A stretch of DNA of 64,000 nucleotides from Vibrio sinaloensis (GCF_023195835.1 NZ_CP096200.1:372001-436000), one strand, 5' to 3'. Counted from the first letter of the stretch, positions 25,629 to 34,155 are shown. The notes: generated by a model from the letters alone, not told the origin. A program made the numbers and translations.

Positions 25629-26575
25629 TGTGATACCTCCTTGCACCATGCGTCTCGATTTACACCTATCAAAGGTCGCGTCATCTCAATAAACTTATTC
25701 GACAACTGGTCTATAGCCTGAGGGTCAGCAGCTAGCCGCTCAACCACACACCAAAGGTTCCAGCTATTGGCAAGACTCCAGTTTTCGTCTTCAATCTGGC
25801 AATCTGGCAAGCGGTAATGGAAAGTAGGACGAGGGTTGATAAGCTGGTCATCGACCTTCGTTAGCACCCGCTGACGGTTGATTTCAGTAAGCAGCGGCAG
25901 CAAATCGAGGGCGCGATTTCGGGTCGGATTGTGCTCAAGATAGTGATCCGTGAGCGCATCAAGATCTGGGTATGACTGACTCACAAGTTGGTAAATGTAG
26001 TCTTCGGGATACAAGTTCACGTAGGGGCTTAACTTTCGAGTCACATCGACCTGATGTGCTTCAACCAACCACCATTGCAATAAAGCAAAGGCTTTTATGA
26101 AACGCTCAATGGTTGAAACATCGAGGTTAGGTAGCTCCGGGTTTATATGCACACCAAAGGCGGCAAGCACTGAGCTATCGGTTCCCTGCGCCCCCGCTTG
26201 ACGCAAGCAGGGTATCAGTTGATCGAGCTGAGAAAGTTGCATTATCGATACAGGCGGGCAGACAATTTCTAGCGGGACAATGTTTGAAGCGCCTTGCTGA
26301 AGTAACTCGACCCATTCATGACCGTCGTCTTGCTGCTTCGCTTCGCTCGCTTTGCGCTTGAGGTAGCTCCAGTCGAGCTCAATGGTAAATTTACCGAACG
26401 AATCAGTGTGAACTAGGAACTCCGCTGCGGTACTGTGTTCAACGTTGCCGCCAAACGTGGATTGTACGAGCTGAGCAGTAGCTTCAAGAGTTAAGCCCGT
26501 AAACTCTAACTCGAAACCCACTCGTCGATCCGCGCCTATCGCGGTTTTGTGCTGGGCAGGAAGATTAAATTTCAT
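25601..26575 (-). CDS. Amidoligase family protein (Amidoligase_2)
   Basis: Protein of 324 residues of the glutamine-synthetase-like COOH-NH2 ligase group. Characteristic elements are the acidic strand GFELEFTGL, the His/Asp strand LVHTDSFGKFTIELDW, LEIVCPPV and AFGVHINPEL, which together form the ATP/metal-binding cleft in this family. Amidoligases are predicted to make amide or isopeptide bonds in small peptides or cell-surface polymers; substrates are mostly unknown. It is first of a tightly overlapped three-gene operon with an amidotransferase and a DedA-like protein. Confidence 0.9.
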   Translation of the reverse strand: MKFNLPAQHKTAIGADRRVGFELEFTGLTLEATAQLVQSTFGGNVEHSTAAEFLVHTDSFGKFTIELDWSYLKRKASEAKQQDDGHEWVELLQQGASNIVPLEIVCPPVSIMQLSQLDQLIPCLRQAGAQGTDSSVLAAFGVHINPELPNLDVSTIERFIKAFALLQWWLVEAHQVDVTRKLSPYVNLYPEDYIYQLVSQSYPDLDALTDHYLEHNPTRNRALDLLPLLTEINRQRVLTKVDDQLINPRPTFHYRLPDCQIEDENWSLANSWNLWCVVERLAADPQAIDQLSNKFIEMTRPLIGVNRDAWCKEVSQWLVDREWV

Positions 26576-26836
26576 TCGTAGACACCAAGGTTGAGAATGA
26601 ATCTCTCAGTGTAGCAGACTGAGTTCCAGAGCAAAAACAGCGAAATGGAAATGTACATTTGCCAAGCCCAAAGTAATGGCATTTTAAAGTTACTAAATCT
26701 TCGGAATAGGAATACTCCCGTCGATTCAACAACGCTGCGCTGGGTGGCAACTTAAACAAGATCTTAAGTTGATGATTGATAGCGTTAATGAACTTATTTC
26801 GACCAACACTCGTACACATGAAGTTGGAGGATACCA

Positions 26837-28135
26837 ATGAAACTCAACAGTACGACACTCTACCAAAGGCTCTCAAACGAGGAAGATGCGCGGGCATGTA
26901 CTGGAATCTCCGACTCTGCTTGTCGAGAAGTTCCGGGCAATTTCTTTAAAATCCTCATCGCTCAGTTAAGCACCAAGCTAGCAGACTCATTCACCAGTAG
27001 CAAAGTCGTGCTCCCTTGGCTACTTACCTCCGCTGGCGCTCCCGCTTTTTTCACCGCGCTCTTGGTTCCTATTCGTGAATCTGGCTCTCTGATCCCGCAA
27101 CTGCTATTAGGTGGAATCGTCCGCCAACTTCAGCAGCGCAAGCAGTTTTATGTCATCGGGTCACTCTTGCAGGGGGCGGCTGTTGCTTTAATGGCGGTTT
27201 CCGCTATTCAACTAGATGGCGCGACACTGGGTTGGACGATTGTCGCGTTGCTGATTGTTTTCTCTCTTAGCCGAGGGCTCTGCTCTATTGCGAACAAAGA
27301 TGTACTCGGAAAAACCATTCCTAAAGCTCGGCGCGGTCGCCTAAATGGTCTAAGCGCCAGTCTGTCGGGCGTCATTACAATACTGATCAGTGGCGGCATA
27401 CTGGTGTCGGAGTATGAGTCGATTAACTTTATGGTTGCCATGTTGGTCATTGCTAGCCTTTGCTGGCTGATCGCTGCCATCTGTTTTGCGCTGATTGTTG
27501 AATATGGCGGCGCCACTGAAGGTGCTGGCAACGGATTTAGAATCGCAATAAGCAATCTCAGTCTTTTGCGCAGCGATACTCAATTCCAACGCTTTGTCGT
27601 GATACGTGCGCTATTGATGAGTTCTGGTCTCGCCGCTCCCTTTATTGTGTTACTTGCTACGCCTCATATTGATGTAAGCGGTGCTGTGCTATTTGTGATA
27701 CTGACAGGATTAGCTAACTTGGTCAGTGGTCTGTTCTGGGGGCTACTCGCCGATCGCAGTAGTCGCTATGTGTTGTTGCTCACCGCGGCGCTGTCCGCCA
27801 TTATTTTTCTGTTCACAGTACTCTTTCAAACAATCATTGAACCAAACTTGTCATCTAAGGGGAGCTTAGCCGTTTACCTTTTGATGTACTTTTTTCTCGC
27901 GGTGACACATCAAGGGGTTCGTTTGGGGCGAAAAACTTACCTGGTCGACATGGCCGACGGCAATCAGCGTACCGACTACGTGTCGGTGAGTAATACGGTC
28001 ATTGGTTTTCTCCTATTGATATACGGCCTAGTGAGCGCGGCCGTTGCACAATGGGATATCACCGCGGTACTGGTGCTATTTTTATTAAGTAGTGGCTCTG
28101 CGTTTATCGTGGCATTGAAACTCAAGGAGATTTAA
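26837..28135 (+). CDS. MFS transporter
   Basis: Twelve-helix transporter of 432 residues with a 35-residue soluble N-terminal part. Between helices 2 and 3 it has RESGSLIPQLLLGGIVRQLQ, a charged motif found in a little-studied MFS subgroup in place of the standard GxLaDrxGrr. LADRSSRYVLL later resembles the standard motif. Substrate unknown. GGAGG 6 nt before the ATG is a strong ribosome site. It is divergent from the amidoligase operon, whose product it could export; that is inference from position only. A 30-codon stub follows after 3 nt. Confidence 0.85.
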   Translation: MKLNSTTLYQRLSNEEDARACTGISDSACREVPGNFFKILIAQLSTKLADSFTSSKVVLPWLLTSAGAPAFFTALLVPIRESGSLIPQLLLGGIVRQLQQRKQFYVIGSLLQGAAVALMAVSAIQLDGATLGWTIVALLIVFSLSRGLCSIANKDVLGKTIPKARRGRLNGLSASLSGVITILISGGILVSEYESINFMVAMLVIASLCWLIAAICFALIVEYGGATEGAGNGFRIAISNLSLLRSDTQFQRFVVIRALLMSSGLAAPFIVLLATPHIDVSGAVLFVILTGLANLVSGLFWGLLADRSSRYVLLLTAALSAIIFLFTVLFQTIIEPNLSSKGSLAVYLLMYFFLAVTHQGVRLGRKTYLVDMADGNQRTDYVSVSNTVIGFLLLIYGLVSAAVAQWDITAVLVLFLLSSGSAFIVALKLKEI

Positions 28136-28138
28136 TCT

Positions 28139-28231
28139 ATGTCCGCATTTGACCCTCAGGAGTTTTACCAATGGTTGGAGCAACGCAATCCCTACCAGAT
28201 GGAGTTTAATCAAGCTGGACATGCGGCCTGA
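28139..28231 (+). pseudogene. Truncated N-terminus resembling NADP-glutamate dehydrogenase
   Basis: A 30-codon frame with a good ribosome site (AAGGAG) and ATG. Its translation (FDPQEFYQWLEQRNPYQMEF) resembles the first 30 residues of gammaproteobacterial GdhA, which read SLESFLNHVQKRDPNQTEF in E. coli. The match stops at a TGA and the following DNA shows no continuation in any frame. It looks like the remainder of a deleted gdhA. A real small peptide is the alternative. Confidence 0.45.
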
Positions 28232-28311
28232 ATGATCCAAACTTATGCTTTAAACTCGTAAAAAAGTGCTCTGAAAAGCTGATAGACAATAGGATGGTTT
28301 ACTGTCGTTGA

Positions 28312-28554
28312 TTATTGGGTTTGATGAGCCGCTTTTTTCGCCAATTGCTGCATCGCCTCGGCGAACGTTGTGCTTCCGCCTTTAGGTTTAACCTGCACGA
28401 CCTTATAACCCATTTTTTCTAACTCTTGGCGCTCTGCTAATACTGCCTTATCATCGGGCTGACTGCCCTGAGCAGGCTGATGTATGTAGCATCCATCAAG
28501 TTGCCCATCTTCGACCAATTGATGATGCCTAAGCGTATTGAGATCTACTTTCAT
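28312..28554 (-). CDS. Small hypothetical protein
   Basis: Soluble protein of 80 residues that I do not recognise. It begins MKVDLNTLRHHQLV and has a central acidic helix (DDKAVLAERQELEKMGYKVVQV) followed by a Gly/Ser loop and a C-terminal Ala/Gln-rich helix. No membrane segment or Cys pair. It belongs to a run of small minus-strand genes (DUF3820, XRE regulator) and is 38 nt after the DUF3820 gene, so may share its transcript. Confidence 0.6.
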   Translation of the reverse strand: MKVDLNTLRHHQLVEDGQLDGCYIHQPAQGSQPDDKAVLAERQELEKMGYKVVQVKPKGGSTTFAEAMQQLAKKAAHQTQ

Positions 28555-28592
28555 CGTATGCCTTTTACTTATGATTGAACATGTTGGGATAG

Positions 28593-28808
28593 CTACATTC
28601 GCTTTAAAGGCTTAACCACACTATCAAGCCCTTCGATTTTTAACGCTAAACATAGCTTGAGCAGATCGCCAAGTTCGCCGTTAGGAAATCCCTTTTTATC
28701 AAACCAAAGCAAGTATTCTTCGGGTAGGTCGATAAGCACTCGACCCGCATATTTACCAAACGGCATCTGCATACGTGCGAGTTTAAGGAGGTTTTCTTTT
28801 TCAAGCAT
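28593..28808 (-). CDS. DUF3820 family protein
   Basis: Protein of 71 residues matching DUF3820: MPFGKYAGR, DLPEEYLLWF and GELGDLLKLCLALK are the conserved blocks. The same module occurs at the C-terminus of some exonuclease-like proteins and alone in vibrios, where it has been labelled a putative quorum-sensing-regulated virulence factor on weak grounds. Molecular role unknown. No strong ribosome site precedes the ATG. Confidence 0.85.
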   Translation of the reverse strand: MLEKENLLKLARMQMPFGKYAGRVLIDLPEEYLLWFDKKGFPNGELGDLLKLCLALKIEGLDSVVKPLKRM

Positions 28809-28900
28809 GACGGTGTTCTTTTAACCCTGAATGGAGCTCGGTAGGATAGCACCGAATGTCGTGGTTTCGTAACCATTAGCACCGATTTAATGGAGGGCAT

Positions 28901-29254
28901 TTAAGAAGGAATGACAGTATGCGCATACTCAACCACCACTTGATTACCTTCAATGTAGGCATTTTGAATTTCACCATCGACCGTCATTCGGCTTTGTAGG
29001 TAGACCACTTTAGGGCCATGTTGCTCAGCCTCTTTGAAAGAAGGAAACACGTCTTTAGGCTCAAGACGCAACAGACGGCAAAACTGGCTGGCGAACGACA
29101 TGGTTATTGGTTTTTCACCACGCAGCAATTGAGAAAACGCTAATTGGCTCATTCCGAGCTTTTTGGCAAACTCCATTTGCGTTAAGCGCATTTTTGATTT
29201 CTGCGACATCCAAGTTTGGTATAAGGCCTCTCTGTCTTTATCAGTAAATTCCAT
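28901..29254 (-). CDS. XRE-family (Cro/C1-type) transcriptional regulator
   Basis: Regulator of about 117 residues. The helix-turn-helix is clear at residues about 22-60: RLTQMEFAKKLGMSQLAFSQLLRGEKPI. The C-terminal half forms a small beta-rich part (MTVDGEIQNAYIEGNQVVVEY) with LexA/Cro-like flavour but no Ser-Lys protease dyad that I can identify. GGGGG lies directly before the ATG at 29260 but 6 nt before the one at 29254, which therefore is the better start. Targets unknown. Confidence 0.87.
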   Translation of the reverse strand: MEFTDKDREALYQTWMSQKSKMRLTQMEFAKKLGMSQLAFSQLLRGEKPITMSFASQFCRLLRLEPKDVFPSFKEAEQHGPKVVYLQSRMTVDGEIQNAYIEGNQVVVEYAHTVIPS

Positions 29255-29505
29255 GTTCATCCCCCTATTTAATTTGTTGGATGAATTGTCGGTATTTTCA
29301 TTGCTAGAGTGTCAGAGAGCGGTAAATCAAAGTCATAGCAATGTTGGGACTCATGGTGAATGTTGCTTCATCAAGCGGTGAGAAAACACAAACGGGGGCA
29401 CTTGCCAGCCACAGTGACAAATCATGACAATCTTGCCAACAAGTGATGACAGAGATGTTTTTCTCGCCACGTTACACTGCTGACATCAACAACGAGGATG
29501 AGATT

Positions 29506-30474
29506 ATGAAAAGAATTGCGCTGCTTTTTGCTCTGAGCCTGTTTTCATCACAAACATTGGCCGAAACAACACCTGATTTTGTCAACCTACCGACCAGTCA
29601 GCTCTCTGATTATTTGGACACTTTCAAGCACCAACAGCAGTCGGTGTGGTTTGACTATCGAGGTCAACGTTATCCTCTACAACTGGTCGATATTAGCGAG
29701 GGAGCGCTGTTTGTGCGCTTTGAACAAGGGCTATTATGGATAGACTTTGACTTTGAGACCGGCCCTGGGGCAAGCGTGTTAATGTTGCAAAATGCCCCAC
29801 TAGACCAAGACCCACGCCAACTATTTGGACGCAGCGAAGATATCTGGGTGTCATCACAAGTGAGGGTAACCGAACAAGGGGACAACTTTTTGTACCAAGG
29901 TCAAATGCGCCTGAATGGTTCCCCCAGCGAACCATTTCAGTTGAGCATGAACGAGTCGCTTGTTTCAGCAGGTACTAGTGAGTTTACGGTCCAAGGGAAC
30001 CAAGCACTGCTCGCTGGAGAACTGGGCACCAACACCTACCTGCAGCTCAGCAAGTTGGTCAAGCAGCAACCACAAGTCGATACGATTGTGATTCAATCCG
30101 TATACGGTTCTCTAAATGACGAAATCAACATGCATACTGGTCGTCTACTGCGTCAATCTGGGCTGAATACTGTCATTCCGCGCGATGGATTCGCCTACTC
30201 GGGCGGTGTTGATCTGTTTGTTGCGGGTGTAAAACGCAACGTCGAGCCGGGTGCGAAAGTTGGCGTACACTCTTGGTGTTGTATCGAGGGGGTAACTGCG
30301 GCAGACTTACCTCGCAACGATCCAGCACACCACGATCAATTGGTTTATTTTAATCAGATGCTGGCCGAGAAAGGCCGCGAATTCTATTACTACACCTTAC
30401 ACGCCGCGCCTTATGATGGCATCCACGAAATGAGTGATGACGAAATCAACGAATTCTCGTTGATCACTAAGTAG
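29506..30474 (+). CDS. Periplasmic ClpP/crotonase-fold protein (COG3904-like)
   Basis: Exported protein of 322 residues with a signal peptide (MKRIALLFALSLFSSQTLA). The C-terminal half (from about residue 190) follows the ClpP-like pattern of COG3904 proteins: TIVIQSVYGS, a helix with RLLRQSGLNTVI, then FAYSGGVDLFVAG and VGVHSW. The Ser and His expected for catalysis are kept, while the Cys pair usual around that Ser is replaced by Ala and Gly. The N-terminal half is beta-rich and unknown. GAGG precedes the ATG at 29506; longer frames upstream would spoil the signal peptide. Confidence 0.75.
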   Translation: MKRIALLFALSLFSSQTLAETTPDFVNLPTSQLSDYLDTFKHQQQSVWFDYRGQRYPLQLVDISEGALFVRFEQGLLWIDFDFETGPGASVLMLQNAPLDQDPRQLFGRSEDIWVSSQVRVTEQGDNFLYQGQMRLNGSPSEPFQLSMNESLVSAGTSEFTVQGNQALLAGELGTNTYLQLSKLVKQQPQVDTIVIQSVYGSLNDEINMHTGRLLRQSGLNTVIPRDGFAYSGGVDLFVAGVKRNVEPGAKVGVHSWCCIEGVTAADLPRNDPAHHDQLVYFNQMLAEKGREFYYYTLHAAPYDGIHEMSDDEINEFSLITK

Positions 30475-30479
30475 AAAAA

Positions 30480-30500
30480 GCGGATGCACTTGGCATCCGC
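30480..30500 (-). terminator. Terminator of the D-Ala-D-Ala carboxypeptidase gene
   Basis: Arms GCGGATGC and GCATCCGC (30480-30487, 30493-30500); on the minus strand TTTTT follows, just after the carboxypeptidase stop. Confidence 0.75.
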
Positions 30501-30509
30501 GATTCACAT

Positions 30510-31676
30510 TTACAACCAACCGGAAATTAGGCGTTTGAACCAGTCAATGATTTTCTTAAACACGCCCGCTTCTTCAACATCCTGCTGAGCAACGAGGTCG
30601 ACGCTGGCAACGGTTTTATCTTCCAAGCGATAAATCACGCGGCCTACTACGTCGCCTTTGCCAATCGGTGCAACCAGCTCACTGGAATACTCGAGTTCGG
30701 CGCTGATTTTGTCACTGTCGCCCTTGGCTATGGTGAGCAACACAGGGTCGGCGACCCCCACTGGCAAGGTATCTTGTTTGCCCATCCACACCCGAGCTTC
30801 AGCTAAGGTATCATCAACACTAGATGGGGAAACCGTATCAAAGAAGCGAAAACCATAGCTGAGCAACTGCTTACTCTCCGACTCTCGGCTCTTGGTGCTG
30901 CTCGCTCCCATGACTACCGAGATCAATCGCATTTCACCCTGGGTTGCCGAGGTGGCTAGACTGTATCCGGCGCCACTGGTGTATCCGGTTTTCATCCCGT
31001 CGACATTCATGCTTCTATCGCGCAACAGGCCGTTACGGTTGTACTGAGTAATCCCGTTGTAGGTGTACGAAGTTTCGCTGTAGAGCGGGTAGATATCAGG
31101 CAAATCTCGAATGATCGCCTGACTTAACAAGGCGATATCTCGCGGCGTTGAGTAGAGCTCATCACTATCCAAACCATGTGGGTTGGCGTAGTTGGTATTG
31201 TTGAGCCCTAAATTTTTTGCCCAACTATTCATCAAACCGACAAATGCCCCTTCGCTACCCGCGACATGCTCTGCAATCGCGACGCTGGCATCGTTACCCG
31301 ACTGAACAATCAAGCCTCGGTAGAGATCCATCAATTTTACGTCGGTGCCGACTTCAATAAACATCTTGGACGAGTCAGGAAAGTTTTTCGCCCAGGCGTT
31401 GCGGCTAATGCGCACCTGATCATCGAGTGAAATGTTACCTCGGTTAACCTCCTGACCTGCCACATAGGCCGTCATCAATTTAGTTAAACTGGCCGGGTTA
31501 AGCTTAGTATCGGCGTTCTTCTCGACTAAAACCTCACCGGTATGATAGTCGATCAGAATATAGCCCTTCGCACCCAAAGTCGGTGGGTCTGGAATGATGG
31601 TTGGGGCAGCGTTAACTGCCAATGAGAGAGAAAGTGTCGAAAATAGCGCTGAGAATTTTAGTAAACGCAAAATCAT
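30510..31676 (-). CDS. D-alanyl-D-alanine carboxypeptidase, PBP5 (DacA) type
   Basis: Low-molecular-weight penicillin-binding protein of 388 residues that trims the terminal D-Ala from peptidoglycan pentapeptides. A signal peptide ends near AVNA. The active-site motifs are SLTK (SxxK), SGN and KTG (GMKTGYTS), in the right order. The C-terminal PBP5 domain ends in an amphipathic helix (KKIIDWFKRLISGW) that anchors the protein to the inner membrane. The start at 31676 gives the normal N-terminus. Vibrios usually carry a dacA on chromosome 1 as well, so this may be a second copy. Confidence 0.92.
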   Translation of the reverse strand: MILRLLKFSALFSTLSLSLAVNAAPTIIPDPPTLGAKGYILIDYHTGEVLVEKNADTKLNPASLTKLMTAYVAGQEVNRGNISLDDQVRISRNAWAKNFPDSSKMFIEVGTDVKLMDLYRGLIVQSGNDASVAIAEHVAGSEGAFVGLMNSWAKNLGLNNTNYANPHGLDSDELYSTPRDIALLSQAIIRDLPDIYPLYSETSYTYNGITQYNRNGLLRDRSMNVDGMKTGYTSGAGYSLATSATQGEMRLISVVMGASSTKSRESESKQLLSYGFRFFDTVSPSSVDDTLAEARVWMGKQDTLPVGVADPVLLTIAKGDSDKISAELEYSSELVAPIGKGDVVGRVIYRLEDKTVASVDLVAQQDVEEAGVFKKIIDWFKRLISGWL

Positions 31677-31820
31677 GATGTGCGACGTCTCACTGTTAGT
31701 GTTGATAAACTCCCCCAGTATAGACAAGCAACAGAGAGTTTCAGCCATTCTGAAATCAATCGTTACTATTCACTAGGAAATATTCATTGGGAAAACTGAA
31801 GCTGCGCTGAGCACACATAA

Positions 31821-31850
31821 AAAAAGCCAGTGGACGTCCACTGGCTTTTT
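31821..31850. terminator. Perfect palindromic terminator
   Basis: A 30-bp perfect palindrome with arms AAAAAGCCAGTGGAC (31821-31835) and its complement, ending in T-runs on both strands. It lies 17 bp after the stop of the small membrane protein gene and upstream of the carboxypeptidase gene. Confidence 0.85.
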
Positions 31851-31867
31851 TCAAGAAATTGTCGAAT

Positions 31868-32224
31868 CTATGCCGCTTTAGGTGTTTTGCGCTTTGTCAC
31901 TAGTTTATCGCGGTATGCGAACCAGACGTAGGTCGCGACGATAGAGAAGAACAAGTAAGACAACGCGAAAACAAATGGAGAACTGATTAATTCTTGAGAT
32001 AGGCCCCAAGCAACACCAGCAACGGTCACGGCGATTTTGGCAAAGAAGCCACAAATAAGTAGCACGAGTGCTAACTGAGGGAAGCGACTACTTCTGAACG
32101 CCAGCCAGTAGCAGCTACCAACGGCCAGAGTTGAAATGTATAGGCCTAGCAAAAATGAGTGTAGGTGCTCAGCAGATGCAATACCTGCGGTAATTGAAAT
32201 GATAAACAGAAAAAACAGCTTCAT
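31868..32224 (-). CDS. Small membrane protein, unknown function
   Basis: Membrane protein of 118 residues with four hydrophobic segments (residues about 1-18, 24-43, 50-75 and 85-107) and a short basic tail (DKLVTKRKTPKAA). His pair HLHSF lies between segments 1 and 2. No family recognised. A good ribosome site (GAGGCGG) precedes the ATG, and a strong terminator follows, so this is a real single-gene unit. Confidence 0.75.
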   Translation of the reverse strand: MKLFFLFIISITAGIASAEHLHSFLLGLYISTLAVGSCYWLAFRSSRFPQLALVLLICGFFAKIAVTVAGVAWGLSQELISSPFVFALSYLFFSIVATYVWFAYRDKLVTKRKTPKAA

Positions 32225-32695
32225 AATCCGCCTCGCTTTTGAACTTTAGAAAAGCTTCCTTTCAAATTTGCAAACTCATTTTTCACATATTTTCGCTGAT
32301 CATAGAGTGAATTCAAGCATCATTTTATGTCTATTTATTAACCAACTTAATGACCACCTTGAGATGTAAAATATTTGTTAAACACTTAATAATCAAAAAC
32401 TATTGAACTCAAGCAATCGCGCAGTTTGTGCGCAATCAGACAGCGTTACTTGTTACAACAAAACAACAAATGCAACACTATGAAACAATCTATTTTTGTG
32501 ATCTAAGTCAAATTTATGCAGGGCAATGACAGTCAAAACTGCACGGTGAAATCTAAGTTTCCACAAATCCATTTATCATCAACAGAGAGCAGTGCAAATA
32601 ATGTGTGAAGTTAGCCACTGTTCAGTCGTTTGTGTCTCGAATTCCAACTAGCTGTTTGCTATTTTCGCGCCACCTCAATTTACCAACAAACACTC
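32225..32695. other. AT-rich intergenic region before thrE-like gene
   Basis: About 470 bp, very AT-rich, between divergent genes. It contains one CRP/FNR-like site (32497-32512) and otherwise no gene, repeat or hairpin I can support. The promoters of both flanking genes must lie here. Confidence 0.5.
32497..32512. promoter_or_regulatory. CRP- or FNR-like site
   Basis: TGTGATCTAAGTCAAA matches the CRP dyad TGTGA-N6-TCACA at 9 of 10 positions, and also the FNR dyad TTGAT-N4-ATCAA at 8 of 10. It lies about 185 bp before the ThrE start. Which regulator is meant cannot be decided from sequence. Confidence 0.4.
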
Positions 32696-33859
32696 ATGCC
32701 CTCCGAGTACCGAATTAAAAAGATCGTAGAGATCGGCGACACGCTTCATCGCAGTGGTTGTGCGCCCTATAAACTGGAAAAATACACTCAATACTATGCC
32801 CGCAAGCACGGTGTTGATGTGATGATTCAAGCAACGCCAACCACCGTCAACTATCAGTTCCCAGATGACAACAACGCCGTGGTGATGAAGCGTCATCAAC
32901 CCGCATCGATTAACTTGAGCCTATTGGCCAATACCATTATTCGCATCAATCAACCCAGTAGCGAGCCCGTACCTGAGCCAGTCGGTTATCCTAAATGGGC
33001 CATTGCACTGGCGAATATCGCCATACCACCAGCGTATTTGATGCTGGTCGGGAGTACACTCGAAGCGATTTACTTCGCCGCTTTCCTGGGCTTGGTTGTA
33101 TGGCTGACGCAGCAAGTGTGCCGAGGACGTCGCGCGATTGCGGCGGAATTTTTAGCCGCATTACTCACCGGTATTTTGGTGGCATTTTTCTCCAGCACCG
33201 GAATCGCTATCCCAATTTGGGCGCTGTGCATCGCGGCCATTGTTTTGTTTGTGCCCGGTTTGTCAATTGCCAACTCACTGGAGTGCCTAGCCTTTAATGA
33301 TCTGGTCTCCGGCACCAGTTTGCTTGGTCAAAGCGCGCTAAGTTTGATCAAGTTGTTTGTCGGTATCGTGATGGGATTGAATGTCGGTGAGGCGATATGG
33401 GGGCAAGCGGAGTCGCTCAAATATGTCAATGAAGTCCCCACCTGGCTCCATGTATCTGGACTGTTTTTGATTTCTATTTCATTGAGCGTAATCTTTAATG
33501 CCAGACCGACCGACATTCTGCTCGGGCTTCCTGTGGCAGCGCTTGGGATGTGGGGGCCATTCTATCTAGGCTTTGACAGCGGTTGGGTTGTGGGAACTTG
33601 GGTCACCACAGTGCTGATCACCCTGTACGGCACTTGGGTCGCGAAGAAGATGGCACTAACTGGCTCGATTTATATCGTGCAAGGAATCATCATTTTGGTA
33701 CCGGGCAGCCGTGTACTAGTGAGTGCGGGGCAATCGGTGTTCGAGCAATCGATTTTACCGATACCGAGTATCGGTCTTTCTGCGCTGTTTATGTTCTCGG
33801 CCATCGTCGCCGGTCAAATTACCGCCTATTCGATCTATTCGCCGCAAATCGAGCGCTAA
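32696..33859 (+). CDS. Threonine/serine exporter family protein (ThrE)
   Basis: Membrane protein of 387 residues with a soluble N-terminal part of about 110 residues (ThrE domain, with GDTLHRSGCAPYKLE) and about ten helices forming the DUF1212 and DUF3815 halves (FVPGLSIANSLECLAFNDLVSGTSLL is the usual ThrE motif, of which VPGLSI.NS is the core). ThrE-type proteins export threonine and serine by proton exchange. The ATG at 32696 is chosen because MPSEYRIKKIVEIGD fits the family N-terminus; the ribosome site is weak. It converges on arfA. Confidence 0.87.
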   Translation: MPSEYRIKKIVEIGDTLHRSGCAPYKLEKYTQYYARKHGVDVMIQATPTTVNYQFPDDNNAVVMKRHQPASINLSLLANTIIRINQPSSEPVPEPVGYPKWAIALANIAIPPAYLMLVGSTLEAIYFAAFLGLVVWLTQQVCRGRRAIAAEFLAALLTGILVAFFSSTGIAIPIWALCIAAIVLFVPGLSIANSLECLAFNDLVSGTSLLGQSALSLIKLFVGIVMGLNVGEAIWGQAESLKYVNEVPTWLHVSGLFLISISLSVIFNARPTDILLGLPVAALGMWGPFYLGFDSGWVVGTWVTTVLITLYGTWVAKKMALTGSIYIVQGIIILVPGSRVLVSAGQSVFEQSILPIPSIGLSALFMFSAIVAGQITAYSIYSPQIER

Positions 33860-33916
33860 CGTTACTTAAACGATCACCAACTTCTAACCAAAGTGGTTTA
33901 AGGTAAGAAAATAAAT

Positions 33917-33968
33917 AAGAGCCCTATTCAAACATCGCTTGGCTAAGCGGCTTTTGAATAGGGCTCTT
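33917..33968. terminator. Long hairpin across the end of arfA, also thrE-side terminator
   Basis: Perfect 16-bp arms AAGAGCCCTATTCAAA (33917-33932) and TTTGAATAGGGCTCTT (33953-33968) with 20-nt loop. On the minus strand the first arm lies in the last arfA codons, the stop codon (33943-33945) lies in the loop and a T-rich stretch follows. On the plus strand it ends with TTTT after the ThrE gene. Confidence 0.85.
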
Positions 33969-34155
33969 TTCCCTTGTGTTTCATGTTGCGTTGGTAACTG
34001 CCTTTTCCTTTTTTCGCTTTTTCTACTCTGGCTCTAAACAGCTTGCTTGTTACCATCGCTTTGAGCGCATTGTCTTTGACTTCTCCGCGACCAATGTCCA
34101 CTTTTAGCTCAACACTGGATTCAATCACTGTGTTGCGCTTGTTCATTTTTGCCAT
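33943..34155 (-). CDS. arfA: Alternative ribosome-rescue factor ArfA
   Basis: Small basic protein of 70 residues matching ArfA: the core [29 protein letters not shown] is recognisable beside E. coli ArfA ([35 protein letters not shown]). ArfA recruits release factor RF2 to ribosomes stalled on non-stop mRNA when trans-translation fails. The last codons form one arm of a 16-bp hairpin, matching the known control in which RNase III cleavage or termination in the arfA hairpin yields a non-stop mRNA, so ArfA is made only if tmRNA is inactive. GGAGG 4 nt before the ATG. Confidence 0.93.
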   Translation of the reverse strand: MAKMNKRNTVIESSVELKVDIGRGEVKDNALKAMVTSKLFRARVEKAKKGKGSYQRNMKHKGKEPYSKAA

